Position numbers and translations under genes: made by a program. Shown here in pieces: positions 36,347 to 47,700 of a stretch of DNA of 64,000 nucleotides (within the stretch, counting starts at the first letter, position 1; each line of letters starts with the position of its first letter). Under the pieces are notes generated by a model. That model was given only the letters and a program-made list of their open reading frames with translations, was not told the origin of the DNA and did no database searches. Source of the DNA: UBA2883 sp964017965. GTDB lineage: Bacteria > Cyanobacteriota > Vampirovibrionia > Gastranaerophilales > Gastranaerophilaceae. The DNA lies in assembly GCA_964017965.1 (NCBI GenBank), contig CAXHNV010000002.1, positions 186,001 through 250,000 on the forward strand. The letters are read 5' to 3'.

Positions 36347-36986
36347 ATTTTAAACTGTTTATTTTTTCTGTTATGTTATCAGAATTAAATATATAACTTC
36401 CTGCTACAAGAGAGTTTGCACCATAGTCTTTACAGATTTTACCGGTTTCAGCGTTTATTCCGCCGTCAACCTGCAGATATTGCTCCTCAGATTGAAGAGG
36501 TTTGATATATTTTAGTTTCTCAGCGCAGTCCGGCATAAACTTCTGCCCGCCAAAACCGGGCTCTACTGTCATTACCAGTATTAAATCACAATCTGCAATA
36601 TAATCTTTTATTACTTCTGCCGGTGTGTTTGGTTTTATGCTTAAACCTGCTTTTTTACCTAAACTATGAATCTTATCGATAACTTCTTTTGTTTTTTCTT
36701 TTGTTGCTTCATAGTGAAACGTTATTATATCAGCGCCAGCATTAGCAAAGTCTTCTATGTATTTTTCTGGGTTATTTATCATCAAATGTACATCTAATAC
36801 AAGCTCTGTAACCCCTTTTATCGCTTTTACGACCGGAATCCCGATAGTTATATTAGGAACAAATGCGCCGTCCATAACATCGATATGAAGCCAGTCAGCT
36901 CCGGCTTGTTCAACCTTTTTTATATCTCTTTCAAGGTTAACAAAATCCGCTGATAATATTGACGGTGAAATAATAATTTCTGACAT
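36345..36986 (-). CDS. rpe: Ribulose-phosphate 3-epimerase
   Basis: 213 aa, normal length. TIM barrel that interconverts ribulose-5-phosphate and xylulose-5-phosphate. Motifs: SPSILSADF at the start, LHIDVMDGAFVPNITIG (metal-binding His and Asp), LDVHLMINNPEKYI, FHYEA, VMTVEPGFGGQKF and VDGGINAETG. It is last in the pyrH-frr-cdsA-rnc-rpe run, one base after rnc. Confidence 0.97.
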   Translation of the reverse strand: MSEIIISPSILSADFVNLERDIKKVEQAGADWLHIDVMDGAFVPNITIGIPVVKAIKGVTELVLDVHLMINNPEKYIEDFANAGADIITFHYEATKEKTKEVIDKIHSLGKKAGLSIKPNTPAEVIKDYIADCDLILVMTVEPGFGGQKFMPDCAEKLKYIKPLQSEEQYLQVDGGINAETGKICKDYGANSLVAGSYIFNSDNITEKINSLK

Positions 36987-36987
36987 T

Positions 36988-37665
36988 TTACTCCCCTGTT
37001 AAACCTAATTTCTCACAAGCCAAGTATGCACAGTTTTGTTGTGCTTCTTTTTTTGTATGTCCAGTTGCTCTTGCGAGTTCTTCATCATTATAACTTACAC
37101 TAACTTCAAATACCGGTTTATGCTGAGGTCCTGTAACCCCCAATGTTTTATATACAGGGGTAAGATTGTTGTTTTTTTGAGTGTATTCTTGCAACACAGC
37201 TTTGGCATTATATTTTACAAAATGCTCGACAACATCATCAGATTGAGGTAGAATAGTCTCTTTTATAAACCTTTCAACAGCATCTGTTTTGTTATCTAAA
37301 TGATACGCGCCAAACGTAGCCTCTAAAGCACAAGCAATATTAGAAGAACGGTTTCTGCCGCCTGTTGATTCTTCTGATTTACTCAATCGAAGTCGTTCAG
37401 GCAGCCCTATTTCTGTTGCAACCTTTGCTAATACGGCGTCTGATACAAGAATAGAACGCATCTTAGAAAGTTCTCCTTCTTCATAATCAGGATATTTCTC
37501 GTACAAAAGTTTTGACATAGTGAGCTTTAAAACCGCATCACCTAAGAACTCTAAACGCTCATAACTTTCAGTATGGTTAAGGTTTAAATCTTTTGTAAAT
37601 GACGGATGAGTAAAAGCCTGTTCTAAAAGCTCCCTGTTACATTCAACATCTAAAAGATTAAACAT
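36988..37665 (-). CDS. rnc: Ribonuclease III
   Basis: 225 aa. N-terminal RNase III domain with the signature ERLEFLGDAVL near 30-40 and metal-binding acidic residues, then a C-terminal double-stranded RNA-binding domain (AVLQEYTQKNNNLTPVYK..., GHTKKEAQQNCAYLACEKLG). It processes rRNA precursors and cuts long RNA duplexes. It overlaps cdsA by one base. Confidence 0.97.
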   Translation of the reverse strand: MFNLLDVECNRELLEQAFTHPSFTKDLNLNHTESYERLEFLGDAVLKLTMSKLLYEKYPDYEEGELSKMRSILVSDAVLAKVATEIGLPERLRLSKSEESTGGRNRSSNIACALEATFGAYHLDNKTDAVERFIKETILPQSDDVVEHFVKYNAKAVLQEYTQKNNNLTPVYKTLGVTGPQHKPVFEVSVSYNDEELARATGHTKKEAQQNCAYLACEKLGLTGE

Positions 37666-38558
37666 TACCAGAACCCTTTAAAAAGCGTTGTTAGAGCATT
37701 TACTGTATTGGGATCGTATACTACATACTGGAAGTAATAGTATAAAACAGGCAACGTAAATACGTAGCTGTCGGTTCTGTCTAAGAATCCGCCGTGACCG
37801 GGAAGGGTGTTACCTGAATCTTTTACGCCCGCATCACGTTTCATAAGTGATTCACACAAATCACCGACTTGTGCAAACAATGCAACCAAAATACCTGCAA
37901 TTATACAATGATACCACGCGAGGTCTATCAAATGACCGATAAATAGTGAAACAGCTATTGCAGCGATTGTCCCGCCGATAGAACCCTCTATTGTCTTATT
38001 AGGACTGATTACAGGTGCAAGTTTATGTTTGCCGAACTTTGAACCGAAGTAGTAACATCCGGTATCAGTGAACAATACCGCAAAAAAGATTAAAAGAACA
38101 TAACCTTTTCCTGCCCCGTCACCGGAATCTTTTAAAAGGTAAGAATATGTAGGGTTTGTACCGATATCTCTTAAGAAGATAAGGTATAGCGGGAATAATC
38201 CGCCATAAATAAATCCGAGAATAGTAGTCGCAGCGTTAGCGATATAGGGCTGCCTTCCTTTAAATAAAACCCACATAAATGTCGATATAGCACATATTGT
38301 AAGCGCAAAAGACAACATGTTGAATCTATTACAATATGCAAGGAATGATAGGAATAAATCAGCAAACAGTATAACTTTTAAACTCGGATAAAAACCTTTG
38401 TGTTTAAGAATACACACATATTCTTTTGTTGCAAAAATAATAAATAACAATGCAATCGCAAACAATGCAGAGCCACCGATTATCAGCGTAAATAATACGG
38501 TGAAACCTAACACCATTCCTGTGATTATTCTTGTTATATTATTTTTTTTGTCTAACAT
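37665..38558 (-). CDS. cdsA: Phosphatidate cytidylyltransferase
   Basis: 297 aa with about eight membrane segments. C-terminal CDP-alcohol signature SLMKRDAGVKDSGNTLPGHG followed by GFLDRTDS. It makes CDP-diacylglycerol, the precursor of phospholipids. It overlaps its neighbours frr and rnc by one base each, so the operon is tight. Confidence 0.97.
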   Translation of the reverse strand: MLDKKNNITRIITGMVLGFTVLFTLIIGGSALFAIALLFIIFATKEYVCILKHKGFYPSLKVILFADLFLSFLAYCNRFNMLSFALTICAISTFMWVLFKGRQPYIANAATTILGFIYGGLFPLYLIFLRDIGTNPTYSYLLKDSGDGAGKGYVLLIFFAVLFTDTGCYYFGSKFGKHKLAPVISPNKTIEGSIGGTIAAIAVSLFIGHLIDLAWYHCIIAGILVALFAQVGDLCESLMKRDAGVKDSGNTLPGHGGFLDRTDSYVFTLPVLYYYFQYVVYDPNTVNALTTLFKGFW

Positions 38559-39124
38559 TATACGGTCATAACCTCTTTTTCTTTTTCAGCAACATTATTA
38601 TCAATAAGCTTAGTATATTTATCAGTTACCTTTTGGATTTTGTCCTGATTATCCTTCACCATATCTTCAGGAAGGTTGTCTGCTTTTTCAGCTTTTTTAA
38701 GTTCGTCAGTCATATCTCTTCTGATATTACGAACGGCAATCTTTGCGTCTTCGCCCATTTTCTTAACGTCTTTAACGATTTCTTTTCTTCTTTCTTCTGT
38801 TAAAGGTGGGAATTGTAATCTGATACAAATACCGTCACTGTTAGGTGAGATACCTAATTCAGCTTTGATAATAGCTTTTTCAATATCTTTTAAGATAGTT
38901 TTGTCATAAGGTGTAATAACAAGTGTTGTACCGTCTTGAACAGTAACTTGAGACATTTGTCTGAGTGGAGTTGGTGCTCCGTAATAATCAACAACAACTT
39001 TGTCTAAGATACCTGGATTTGCTCTGCCTGTTCTAACTGTAGAAAATTCTTTTCTAAGCTGAGCAATAGCTTTTTCCATTTTTTCTTCGCCTGTTAAAAA
39101 TAACATATCAACTGCTTCTGACAT
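38558..39124 (-). CDS. frr: Ribosome recycling factor
   Basis: 188 aa from the ATG at 39124, chosen because GAGGTC lies just before it and this gives the usual family length; an ATG at 39184 would overlap pyrH and add 20 residues. The family pattern is clear: LRKEFSTVRTGRANPGILDK, PLRQMSQVTVQDGTTLVITPYD, NSDGICIRLQFPPLTEERRK, then the long C-terminal helix. With EF-G it splits post-termination ribosomes. Confidence 0.97.
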   Translation of the reverse strand: MSEAVDMLFLTGEEKMEKAIAQLRKEFSTVRTGRANPGILDKVVVDYYGAPTPLRQMSQVTVQDGTTLVITPYDKTILKDIEKAIIKAELGISPNSDGICIRLQFPPLTEERRKEIVKDVKKMGEDAKIAVRNIRRDMTDELKKAEKADNLPEDMVKDNQDKIQKVTDKYTKLIDNNVAEKEKEVMTV

Positions 39125-39152
39125 TTTGACCTCTTTCAATTTATTCAATAAC

Positions 39153-39872
39153 TTATTTACATACGTATGTGCCGACTTTTTCACCGTTAATAATTTTTTC
39201 TAAGCTGCCTTGAGCTTTAAAATCAAAAACGATAATCGGAATATTGTTTTGTTCACATAATGAACAAGCTGATGTATCCATTACTTTTAAATCATTTTTA
39301 ATGATATCTGTATAATGGATGTTTTCTAATTTTTTAGCTTCAGGATTAACCCGTGGGTCATCTGAATATACCCCGTCAACACCATTTTTAGCCATTAACA
39401 TTGCTTCTGCATCAATTTCGGAAGCTCTAAGTGCAGCCGCTGTATCTGTTGTAAAGAACGGGTTACCTGTTCCTGCTGCAAATATAACAACCCTTCCTTT
39501 TTCAAGGTGTCTGATTGCACGGTGTCGGATATATGGTTCTGCAATCTGATTCATAGTTATAGCTGATTGAATTCTGCAATCAACATTAATTTTCTTTAAT
39601 GCACTTTGTAGTGCTACAGCATTCATAACTGTTGCAAGCATTCCGACATAATCTCCGGAAGCTCTATCCATTCCAAGTTTTGCGCTGTTTTTCATACCTC
39701 TAAAGATATTCCCGCCACCAACTACTATTGCGACCTGAACACCTTTATCAAGTATTGTTTGTATTTCGTGAGCAATCATTTCTACCGGTTTATAATCAAT
39801 CCCAAAATCTTGTGTCCCTAGTAAAGCCTCACCACTGACTTTTAAGAGAATTCTGTTATACTTATTGCTCAT
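39153..39872 (-). CDS. pyrH: Uridylate kinase
   Basis: 239 aa, amino-acid kinase fold. RILLKVSGEALLG at the N-terminus, VVGGGNIFRG, TVMNAVALQSAL and GTGNPFFTTDTAAALRASEI are all diagnostic. It phosphorylates UMP to UDP. First gene of pyrH-frr-cdsA-rnc-rpe; the first two are adjacent in most bacteria. Confidence 0.97.
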   Translation of the reverse strand: MSNKYNRILLKVSGEALLGTQDFGIDYKPVEMIAHEIQTILDKGVQVAIVVGGGNIFRGMKNSAKLGMDRASGDYVGMLATVMNAVALQSALKKINVDCRIQSAITMNQIAEPYIRHRAIRHLEKGRVVIFAAGTGNPFFTTDTAAALRASEIDAEAMLMAKNGVDGVYSDDPRVNPEAKKLENIHYTDIIKNDLKVMDTSACSLCEQNNIPIIVFDFKAQGSLEKIINGEKVGTYVCK

Positions 39873-39962
39873 CTCTACCCCTTTTACACTAAATTACAAA
39901 TTAATTCTAACTGATTTTATATTCAATGTAAAGTTAAAATTTTAAAATAGCAGATGATATTT

Positions 39963-40199
39963 CTAGATGTCTATATTATTTTTCAAACAGTCTTTAACAG
40001 CTTTTACTGCAAGAGAAACTCTGACACTTACTTCAAATTTATCAAGCAAAGAACTTACGTGTGCTTTTACAGTGTGTGGACTAATGTTTAGTATTTTAGC
40101 AATTTCTTGATTTGAATAACCATTAATAACAAGTTTTAATACTTCAAGCTCTCTTTTTGTTAAAGAGTATTTGTTCAATAAATAAGTATTCAATTTCAT
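39963..40199 (-). CDS. Small LuxR-type (GerE HTH) protein without receiver
   Basis: 78 aa, almost only the helix-turn-helix: LTKRELEVLKLVINGYSNQE followed by IAKILNISPHTVKAHVSSLLDKF. GAAAGGAAG directly precedes the ATG. It resembles the 106-aa GerE protein at 17914. It lies upstream of pyrH in the same direction with 90 bp between, and its promoter must be in the gap next to the giant adhesin gene's 3' end. Target unknown. Confidence 0.85.
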   Translation of the reverse strand: MKLNTYLLNKYSLTKRELEVLKLVINGYSNQEIAKILNISPHTVKAHVSSLLDKFEVSVRVSLAVKAVKDCLKNNIDI

Positions 40200-40559
40200 C
40201 TTCCTTTCATTCCTAATCTATAAATATATATAATCATTAACCATATACTTCTGTCTATTAGACATGTTTCTATTTTTTGTTCTTACAAAATTACTAAAGC
40301 ACAAACAAAGAAAAATGATTTTTAACATATTTCCATTTATTTTGCTTATTTTAGCAAAAACACACATTTTTTGGAAGTGTTAATAGACTTTAAACCCTTG
40401 TTATATAAGGGATTGAAAGAAGATGTGTTTTAGATATTTTATGAAAGCATGCATGTATATTTTGTTACATATTTGAAAAAGTTTTTTTCTGTGAACCTGT
40501 TTAAAACAATGCTATCAAAGGAGTTTTGCGATTGTAACAATTTCGTAACGTTCTTAATA
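40200..40559. other. 360-bp AT-rich gap
   Basis: No gene is visible on either strand. It should hold the promoter of the 78-aa regulator and the 3' end of the giant adhesin transcript. The only structure is a weak inverted repeat CCCTT/AAGGG (40395-40411) and scattered GTTACA half-sites (near 40461 and 40534). No strong terminator is seen after the adhesin, unlike its twin at 2994. Confidence 0.5.
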
Positions 40560-41735
40560 CTATCTCCCCAACAGCCATTTAAATCCGAAGGATAGCATAA
40601 CACCGTTACGTCCGCCGTTTCTTATCATAGCCTGTCCGAAGCCCGTGAACCTTTCGCCCCATCTGCGCTGCAAGCCAAGTCCATACTCAACATACGGATC
40701 GATTGACATGTCAGGAATCGTAACATCCGCAAGTGAGAAGTGGGTCTTATCAATAATGTTCCACCTCATATTTACATTGAAGTATGGCTGCCAGCCGTTC
40801 TTCAAGTTTGCAATGAACTTAATTCCAGGTGCTACCTGTATTGCATTCAGCGGTGATGAGCTCACTCTATGGCCCAATCCGTTGTCGTGTGCAAACGTAT
40901 GAATAAACGAGTATGAAAGCAATAAGCTTGGTTGTACTATAAACTTACATTCCTTGAACTCAAAGTTATATCCGGTCTTGCTTGCGATACCGGTCATGAA
41001 CATCGGCATATTTTCTCTGCCAAGGTCTGTACTTGCTTGTGCTACATTAGCGCCAGCGTTGAGTGTTAAACCCGTAAAGAAGTTGTTCTTATACCATACT
41101 TCTGTTACGCCCACTGTGCCGCCATTCTGGTCGATTGATTGTCTGTCGTAATCCTGTACAGAGCCGTTGTAACCTACATACGCACTGAACTGTCTTCTCC
41201 AGCCGTTGTTGAGTTGTTTCATATCTGCGTCGCCGCCAAAGTAGTTTCCGTATCCGATATTGTTTACCTTAGGGCCGTTGTTTAAGTTTACGCGTTCAAA
41301 GGTTGCGTAAGGTCTGTTCCAGAGTCCTTTGCCGTTGTATTCGATACCGTCTTTGTTTTCGCAGCTATAAGTTTGTTGCATTGCTTCGCGTTCAGAACGC
41401 GGTACAAGCATATTCATATCCATATTCATGAATGCCTGGTCGTATGAGTTGATTTGGGTTAAATATCCGCCAATCTGTGCTGCTACAGGAGCTGCTACAG
41501 CTGAAGGTTTTGCCCTCTGACCGTATGCAACTACTCTGAGTAGTCCGTTTTCGTCATAGTATGATTTTAATTTGTACGTTGCTTCTGCTGATTCTGCTGT
41601 CTTTGCGCTTATGCTTGAAACTACAGAATTCTCACCGACGTTAATTGTTACAGGAGTCTTGCTGTTTGAAACAAGGTTTACAGAAGAAACATTTAGTTTT
41701 CCGTCACCTGTTACTGTTTCTGCCTGTATTTTGTC
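40560..41735 (-). repeat. 1176-bp inverted repeat, copy B (adhesin C-terminus)
   Basis: Reverse-complement partner of 1805-2980 with equal length. The match starts abruptly at 41735 (GACAAAATACAG) and degrades through silent changes toward 40560. Confidence 0.93.
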
Positions 41736-44700
41736 AGATGTCTTGTTCTTCAAGCTGGCGTCGATAGAAGTATTTGTATTAGCATCTAATTTTAATGTTG
41801 ATAATCTAAGTGCTCCAACTCTGTTATTTGCAAGATTAACATCACCTTTTCCTGTCAATTGTAATGCCATTCCCGCTAAATTAGCTTCATTCATAATCGT
41901 CAAAACACCGTCATGATGAATAACTTCTATCTGGCTGTCTTTTGTTATTACGGCATTATTAAAGACAGTATTCCCATATACATTGATTGTTCCAACCCCT
42001 GCAATATAGTCATTAAAGCTAATAGTTTTACCGTTACTTGTTTGTAAATTCAATACTGCATTAAAAATATTTCCGTCACTATCTTCATAAGAGTTTAAAT
42101 AAATGCCGTTATAAACTCCTCCCGCTTTATTGCCTGAAAAAACAACGTTTTTAGTTTGTGCAAATATAGAAACCTCAGCTCCTCCGTTTATGAAAATAGC
42201 TCCGCCCTGTAAACCTGCAGTATTATTCTTAAACGAAGAATCGATAATTGTTATCTTAGAGTTTGTATCGGCATAAATTGCGCCGCCATACAAATCAGCT
42301 TTATTAGATGTGAAGCTTGAGTTATTGATTGTTACGTAATTATATACAGCTTCATTTCTATCATTAGTATTTCCCAGTGCATAAATCGCACCACCAACAT
42401 CGGAAGCGTTTTTGCTGAACGTAGTATTGTTTATATTAGCAGTAATTTTATGAGCATTAGGAAGGATACTTAAGAATAATGCTCCACCTGCTGATTCAGC
42501 ACTGTTTGAAGTGAATGTTGCATTATCTGTATTTAAAGTTCCTTTATTATAAATAGCTCCGCCAAAAGTACCGGTGTTATTTGTAAAGGTTGTTTTGGTT
42601 TTACCGGATTTATCAATAACAATTGTGCCAAGGTTATAAATAGCACCACCTGTGCACGCAGAATTTGAGCTTACTGTTGAGCCTAATAAATCGATTCTTC
42701 CGCTATTATTATAAATAGCACCGCCAAAGCCGTTCTCATTAGCAGTTGTATTATAAATTAGTTTTGTGGTTGTAAGAGTTAAAACTTTTCCCTCAGCAGT
42801 GATATCGTTATATATAGCTCCGCCGTAGTAGTCTGCAGTATTATAATTGAAATTAGAACCGGTGATATTTGCGCTGTTTTCATTTAATAAAGCTCCGCCG
42901 ATAATTGAATGGTTTTTATAGAAAGTTGTTTTGGTCGCTTCCAACAATCCATTATTATATACACCGCAATCGTTGTCCTCAAAGCGAACATTTGATAACG
43001 TTACATTACCACCATTATTGATAATAGCCTGTCTGAAGTTTTTGAAAGTTACATCATAGACAAGAAACATTTGTTGGCCGGCCGGTACTCCGTCTGCCCC
43101 GCTAACAGCTATCCCTTGTAATGTTTCATCTGAATCTTCAAGCTTTCCTGCAACAATACTGTGTTTATTACCCTTTATAATAAACTGTGCGGATTGAACA
43201 TTGTTTTGAGTAGGGTTCTTTGATAAAGACCCGTAGTTGTATAAAATATCATCAGCCTTCATTGTATACGTGTTTGAAATAGGGTTTCTAATCGCACGTA
43301 CAAGCGGATGCATAAAGTAATCAGGTTTGTCTCTTGAGATAACAAGATAACCTTCTGCTTCCATTAAGAAGTAGTAAACGTTATCATCATAGATGTATTT
43401 TGCAAAAAGATTATCTGTATCGCTAAACTTGAAGAATTTAGATGTAGCAAGGGTAGTGTCCAGAATCCTTATTGCAGCTGAATCTTCAGAATCCTCAAGG
43501 TAAGACAACATATTAAAGCTATCTTCGTTCAAGACAAGTTTGTTTTTCGGTACAGTAACTTTTGACGGTAATACAATCATATCGGAAGTTTCATTCAAAA
43601 CATCAACATCGAACTGATAGAAAGTATTTTTATTGACAGTTATAGCCTTAACGTAGATTTGGTTCATAACACTATCCGCAAAGCTAAGTGTACCGCCGTT
43701 TAATTTGAAATTAACAAGTTTTGATTCAGAAGTTCCTAAATTACCTGATAATAAAATCCTGCCGTTTGAAGTTTTATCGTTTATATTTATTGTTAAACCT
43801 GTTTTGTTAAAATCGATTCCGTCATTGATTGCAACGGTGTGACCTTCGTTTGCAATCAATGTAAATGCAAGACCGGTATTTTTAGAGTTGTTTAAATAAA
43901 TACTGTTAGCAACTCCGTTTGCAATGTTATTATTAAATACAACATCGTTATTCTCTGCTTTTATTGTAAGTTTTGTTGATGTATAAATCGCACCGCCAAG
44001 CGAGTCTGAAATATTATCTTCAAAAGATGAATCGATAATGTTTATTGCTGTTCCTGAGTAATTTGCAGCATTGATAACAGAACCGTCTATAGAATGTGCG
44101 TTTTTAATGTTTACACTGTCTAATGTAAGAACAGCACTCTTATTAGATAGTTCAAAACCGCTGTGGTTATTGAAATTAAGTATATGATTATTGCCTGTAA
44201 CAGTCATTTTGCCAGCGGCTGTTTTGCCTAAATCATAATCTTCTATATATTCATCAGAAACGATGTTAAAGATTCTTTCTTTATATTTGTATTGATTGAA
44301 TATTGATAAGACACTTCCGTCTCTTTCTGCTTGAATGATAAGAGAATCCTGTGTTTCGTTGGTACTCAATGTTATTTCACAAATATAATCTGTATCATCT
44401 GCAACATATTTGTTACCTTGGAAGTATCTATCTATAGAATAGCTTACAACAGAGTTGTTTTTTAATTCGTCAGATAACTCTATTTTTATTGAATCGTTTT
44501 CATCTGCTTTATATAGTAATTGAATCTCTTTGTATTCAACAAATGCAGGCATTTTAAAACTGTTAAAATCGGTCAATATTATTGAACCGGTTGAACCCGT
44601 TCCAACATAGAAGGTGTCTGTCAAATCATTGTTTATATCGATATCGATACTTGTTATAAACTCTGAATTGATATTAAGTCTATTGAAATTGTATTGAGTG

Positions 44701-47700
44701 TATAACCCGTCTCCAATAATGACATTCCCGCCATTTATAGCTAATGTTGCATTTGCAAACGTATTGCTTCCAATCTTCAACTCCCCGGCGTTCAAATTAA
44801 GGACATTATTATCTATAGTTCCGTTTGTTAAATCAGTTATACCTGATTCCAAATAAATGTTTCCATAGCCGTTTATATTGGAAGAAAGTGTGTTTGTTCC
44901 GTTAAGGTATAATTCCCCGTTGTTTATTATTGAATTAGGACTTACATCAGTTCCTTGATTTACTTTTACAGAATTGAAATAAATCTTGCCGTAACTATTA
45001 ATTGCAGTAGTATTATCACTTAATATAGATTTATTAAGTGTAACAGTTGATTCTGAATTAATATTATTATGTTCTATTGCACAGCTTGAATTTGAAAGGA
45101 CAGTATTATTGATAATTACCTCGTTCTTACCTGCTGAACTTATAACAAAGCCGCTTCTTCCGTTAAAATTGATAGTATGGTCGTTACCTATAATCTCAAA
45201 TTTGCCTTCTCCTGTCACACCAATATTGGCTGCTGTTAGGATATAAACATCTTCTAATGTAAATGTTCTGACTCCATCAAGATAAGAATATTGGTTTATT
45301 GCAGATAAAGTATCCTGATTTGATAAAACACCTATCTCAAAACTGTCATCTCCTATACCTCTAAACCCAATTTTTCCGATAAAATCTGATGATTTGACAT
45401 TGTAATTGTAGTATTCAACAGAATAGTTTTGAACTTTATCTTCTACAGAAAGTGTAATTTTGTTGTTGCCATTGTTTTCAAGCACTTTAACTACAAAATA
45501 GCTATCCTTATGGTTAAATAAATATTGCGATGTTTGTGAGTCTTTATCATCCAAACCGTATTTTGCGAAAGTTTGTTCTGAAAGTTTTATCGTTCCGGTG
45601 CTTGAACTATCTGTAACTGTTATAGTATCAGTGTTATATTGTAAAACATCATTTTCATCAACAAACAGGTTGAAATCAATAACATAGTTAGCATCGGAAG
45701 AAGATACTAAATTGTTGATAATGTAGTTATCATAAGTGTTATCGGCTGTAGAGAGAGTCCCTGTTGTTACCTTCAATATGGAATTACTGTTATTAAATGT
45801 ATCTGTGCCTATAACAAGGGTTGAATTATTCAATTCAACATTAGCGTTGTAAACTTTGTTATTAAGCTTCACAACACCTGTTTCATCGCCCGTCACAATA
45901 ATTTTATAGCCGTTTGCACCGTTTATTATGTCATCAAACGTTATTGTACCGTTATTTGTAGCTTGAAGAGTTAAAGTAGCGGCTGCTTCAGCTATATAAA
46001 CAGCCTCGTATACCTTTTCATCGCTTCCGCTTTGTATAAAGTTACCGTTAAAGACTGAATTACCGTTATCAGCCTTGACAGTTAAATCCCTTATTGAATA
46101 AATAGCTCCGCCGTGTATGGTTTCTGATGAATCATTATTAAATACATAGTTTCCATAAAAAGAAGTGTTTACTAAATCACTTATAACCCCTGCATTGTAA
46201 ATTGCTGCACCTGAAATATTTGCAGTATTGTTGCTAAATACTACATTGTTAACAATAATGGTTGAATCTGAATTTAACACTTTTAAACCCGCTCCGGCAC
46301 CGATATCCAAAGATGCTACACCATTTTGAACAGTAATATCTTTTAATGTCAGGTTAGTTTTTGTATCTATTTCAAATCCGGAATACTTGTTGTTCAAGTC
46401 AATAATATATAAACTGCTGTTATTTCCGTCACCAAATACTTCCATAGAACCTGTACCGGTTGAACCTACGGATTTTGATGCTAAATATCCGGAATTTTTA
46501 ACCCTGAAGCTTCTTTTTATATCGTCTTGAATGTTTAGGTAATTTAAGGTGTCATAACCGGTCAGATTACCTATCATAATTGACTTCTTGCTATCATCCA
46601 GTTGTATACCAATAATCCCGATAAAGTCAGTAGATGAAACTTCATAAGTATTGTTAGTTGTATTAAGAAAATCTGAAAGCTCAGATATAATACTATATTC
46701 TTTTATAATACTATCAGCGATATATAGTTGTGCGTTTGTGTCATCATTAAGTATGTTGAAGACTACATAGCGATTAGTCGGTATCAAATCTTTTGATAAT
46801 CCGTTTAATTCAGAAATGTTGATGATAGCATTAGAATCAGAATGTAATTTAAGCTTGTCGGATTCATTTGTCAAGAAGTTAATATCAAGTTTAAAAGAGC
46901 TATTGTCTGTAGAAACGAGGTTCCCGAGATAAGTTTGTCTATAACCGTCGTTAGTAAAATCCATGACTGTGTCAGTTAAAATAAGACGTATATCAGAATT
47001 GTTTGATATCAAGAATTGTTTTTCTGTTATATTAGAATTCTTAATCTGAAGCTCACCGCTATTTCCTATAATTCTACCATTGAGAACATCGTTTCCGGAA
47101 GTGTTTACTATTAAAGTCCCGCCGTTAACGTTTACAGTGCTTCCTTCTTGGATATTAAGACCTTGTGTTTCAGAAAAGATTGAACTTATATCTAAGATAA
47201 GCGTATCATTAACCTTAGTGGTTCCGGTCCCTTCTATTGAAGACGTAAAAATAGCCTGTCCGTCTACTTGGATAGTACCGTTATTAGTTACTGTATTATA
47301 GAAATTATTGTTTTCAGACGATACCTGGATTGTTCCGCTATTTGTAATATTTCCTCTTAATTCAGCGTTTGAATTGATACTAAGAGTACCACTATTTTCG
47401 ATTCCTGATTTTATCTCTGAATTATCCAATGTCATAATAGAATTATTGATGACAGAGTTAGCGGCTGTATCTGTGCCCGCTTCAATAATTGAGTTCGTAA
47501 TGTTTACTGTACCTGATAAGTTATTGATAGCAGTTTCATTGTTTGTTATTTCAACATTATTTAATATTGCAACAGCGTCGCTATTGTTTACTATTAATGG
47601 AGTTTTTGAATTTTTCAATGATGTATTTGAGATTTTTAAGATAGATTTGTTTTCAAGGTTAAACCCTGTCAAAGATGAAAAATCTAATGAGGAACGAACA

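Noticed and set aside
40531..40547. GTTACG...TGTTACA pair as an HLR1 box
   Set aside because: Spacing is 11 rather than 10, one half is imperfect, and it lies behind a stop codon.
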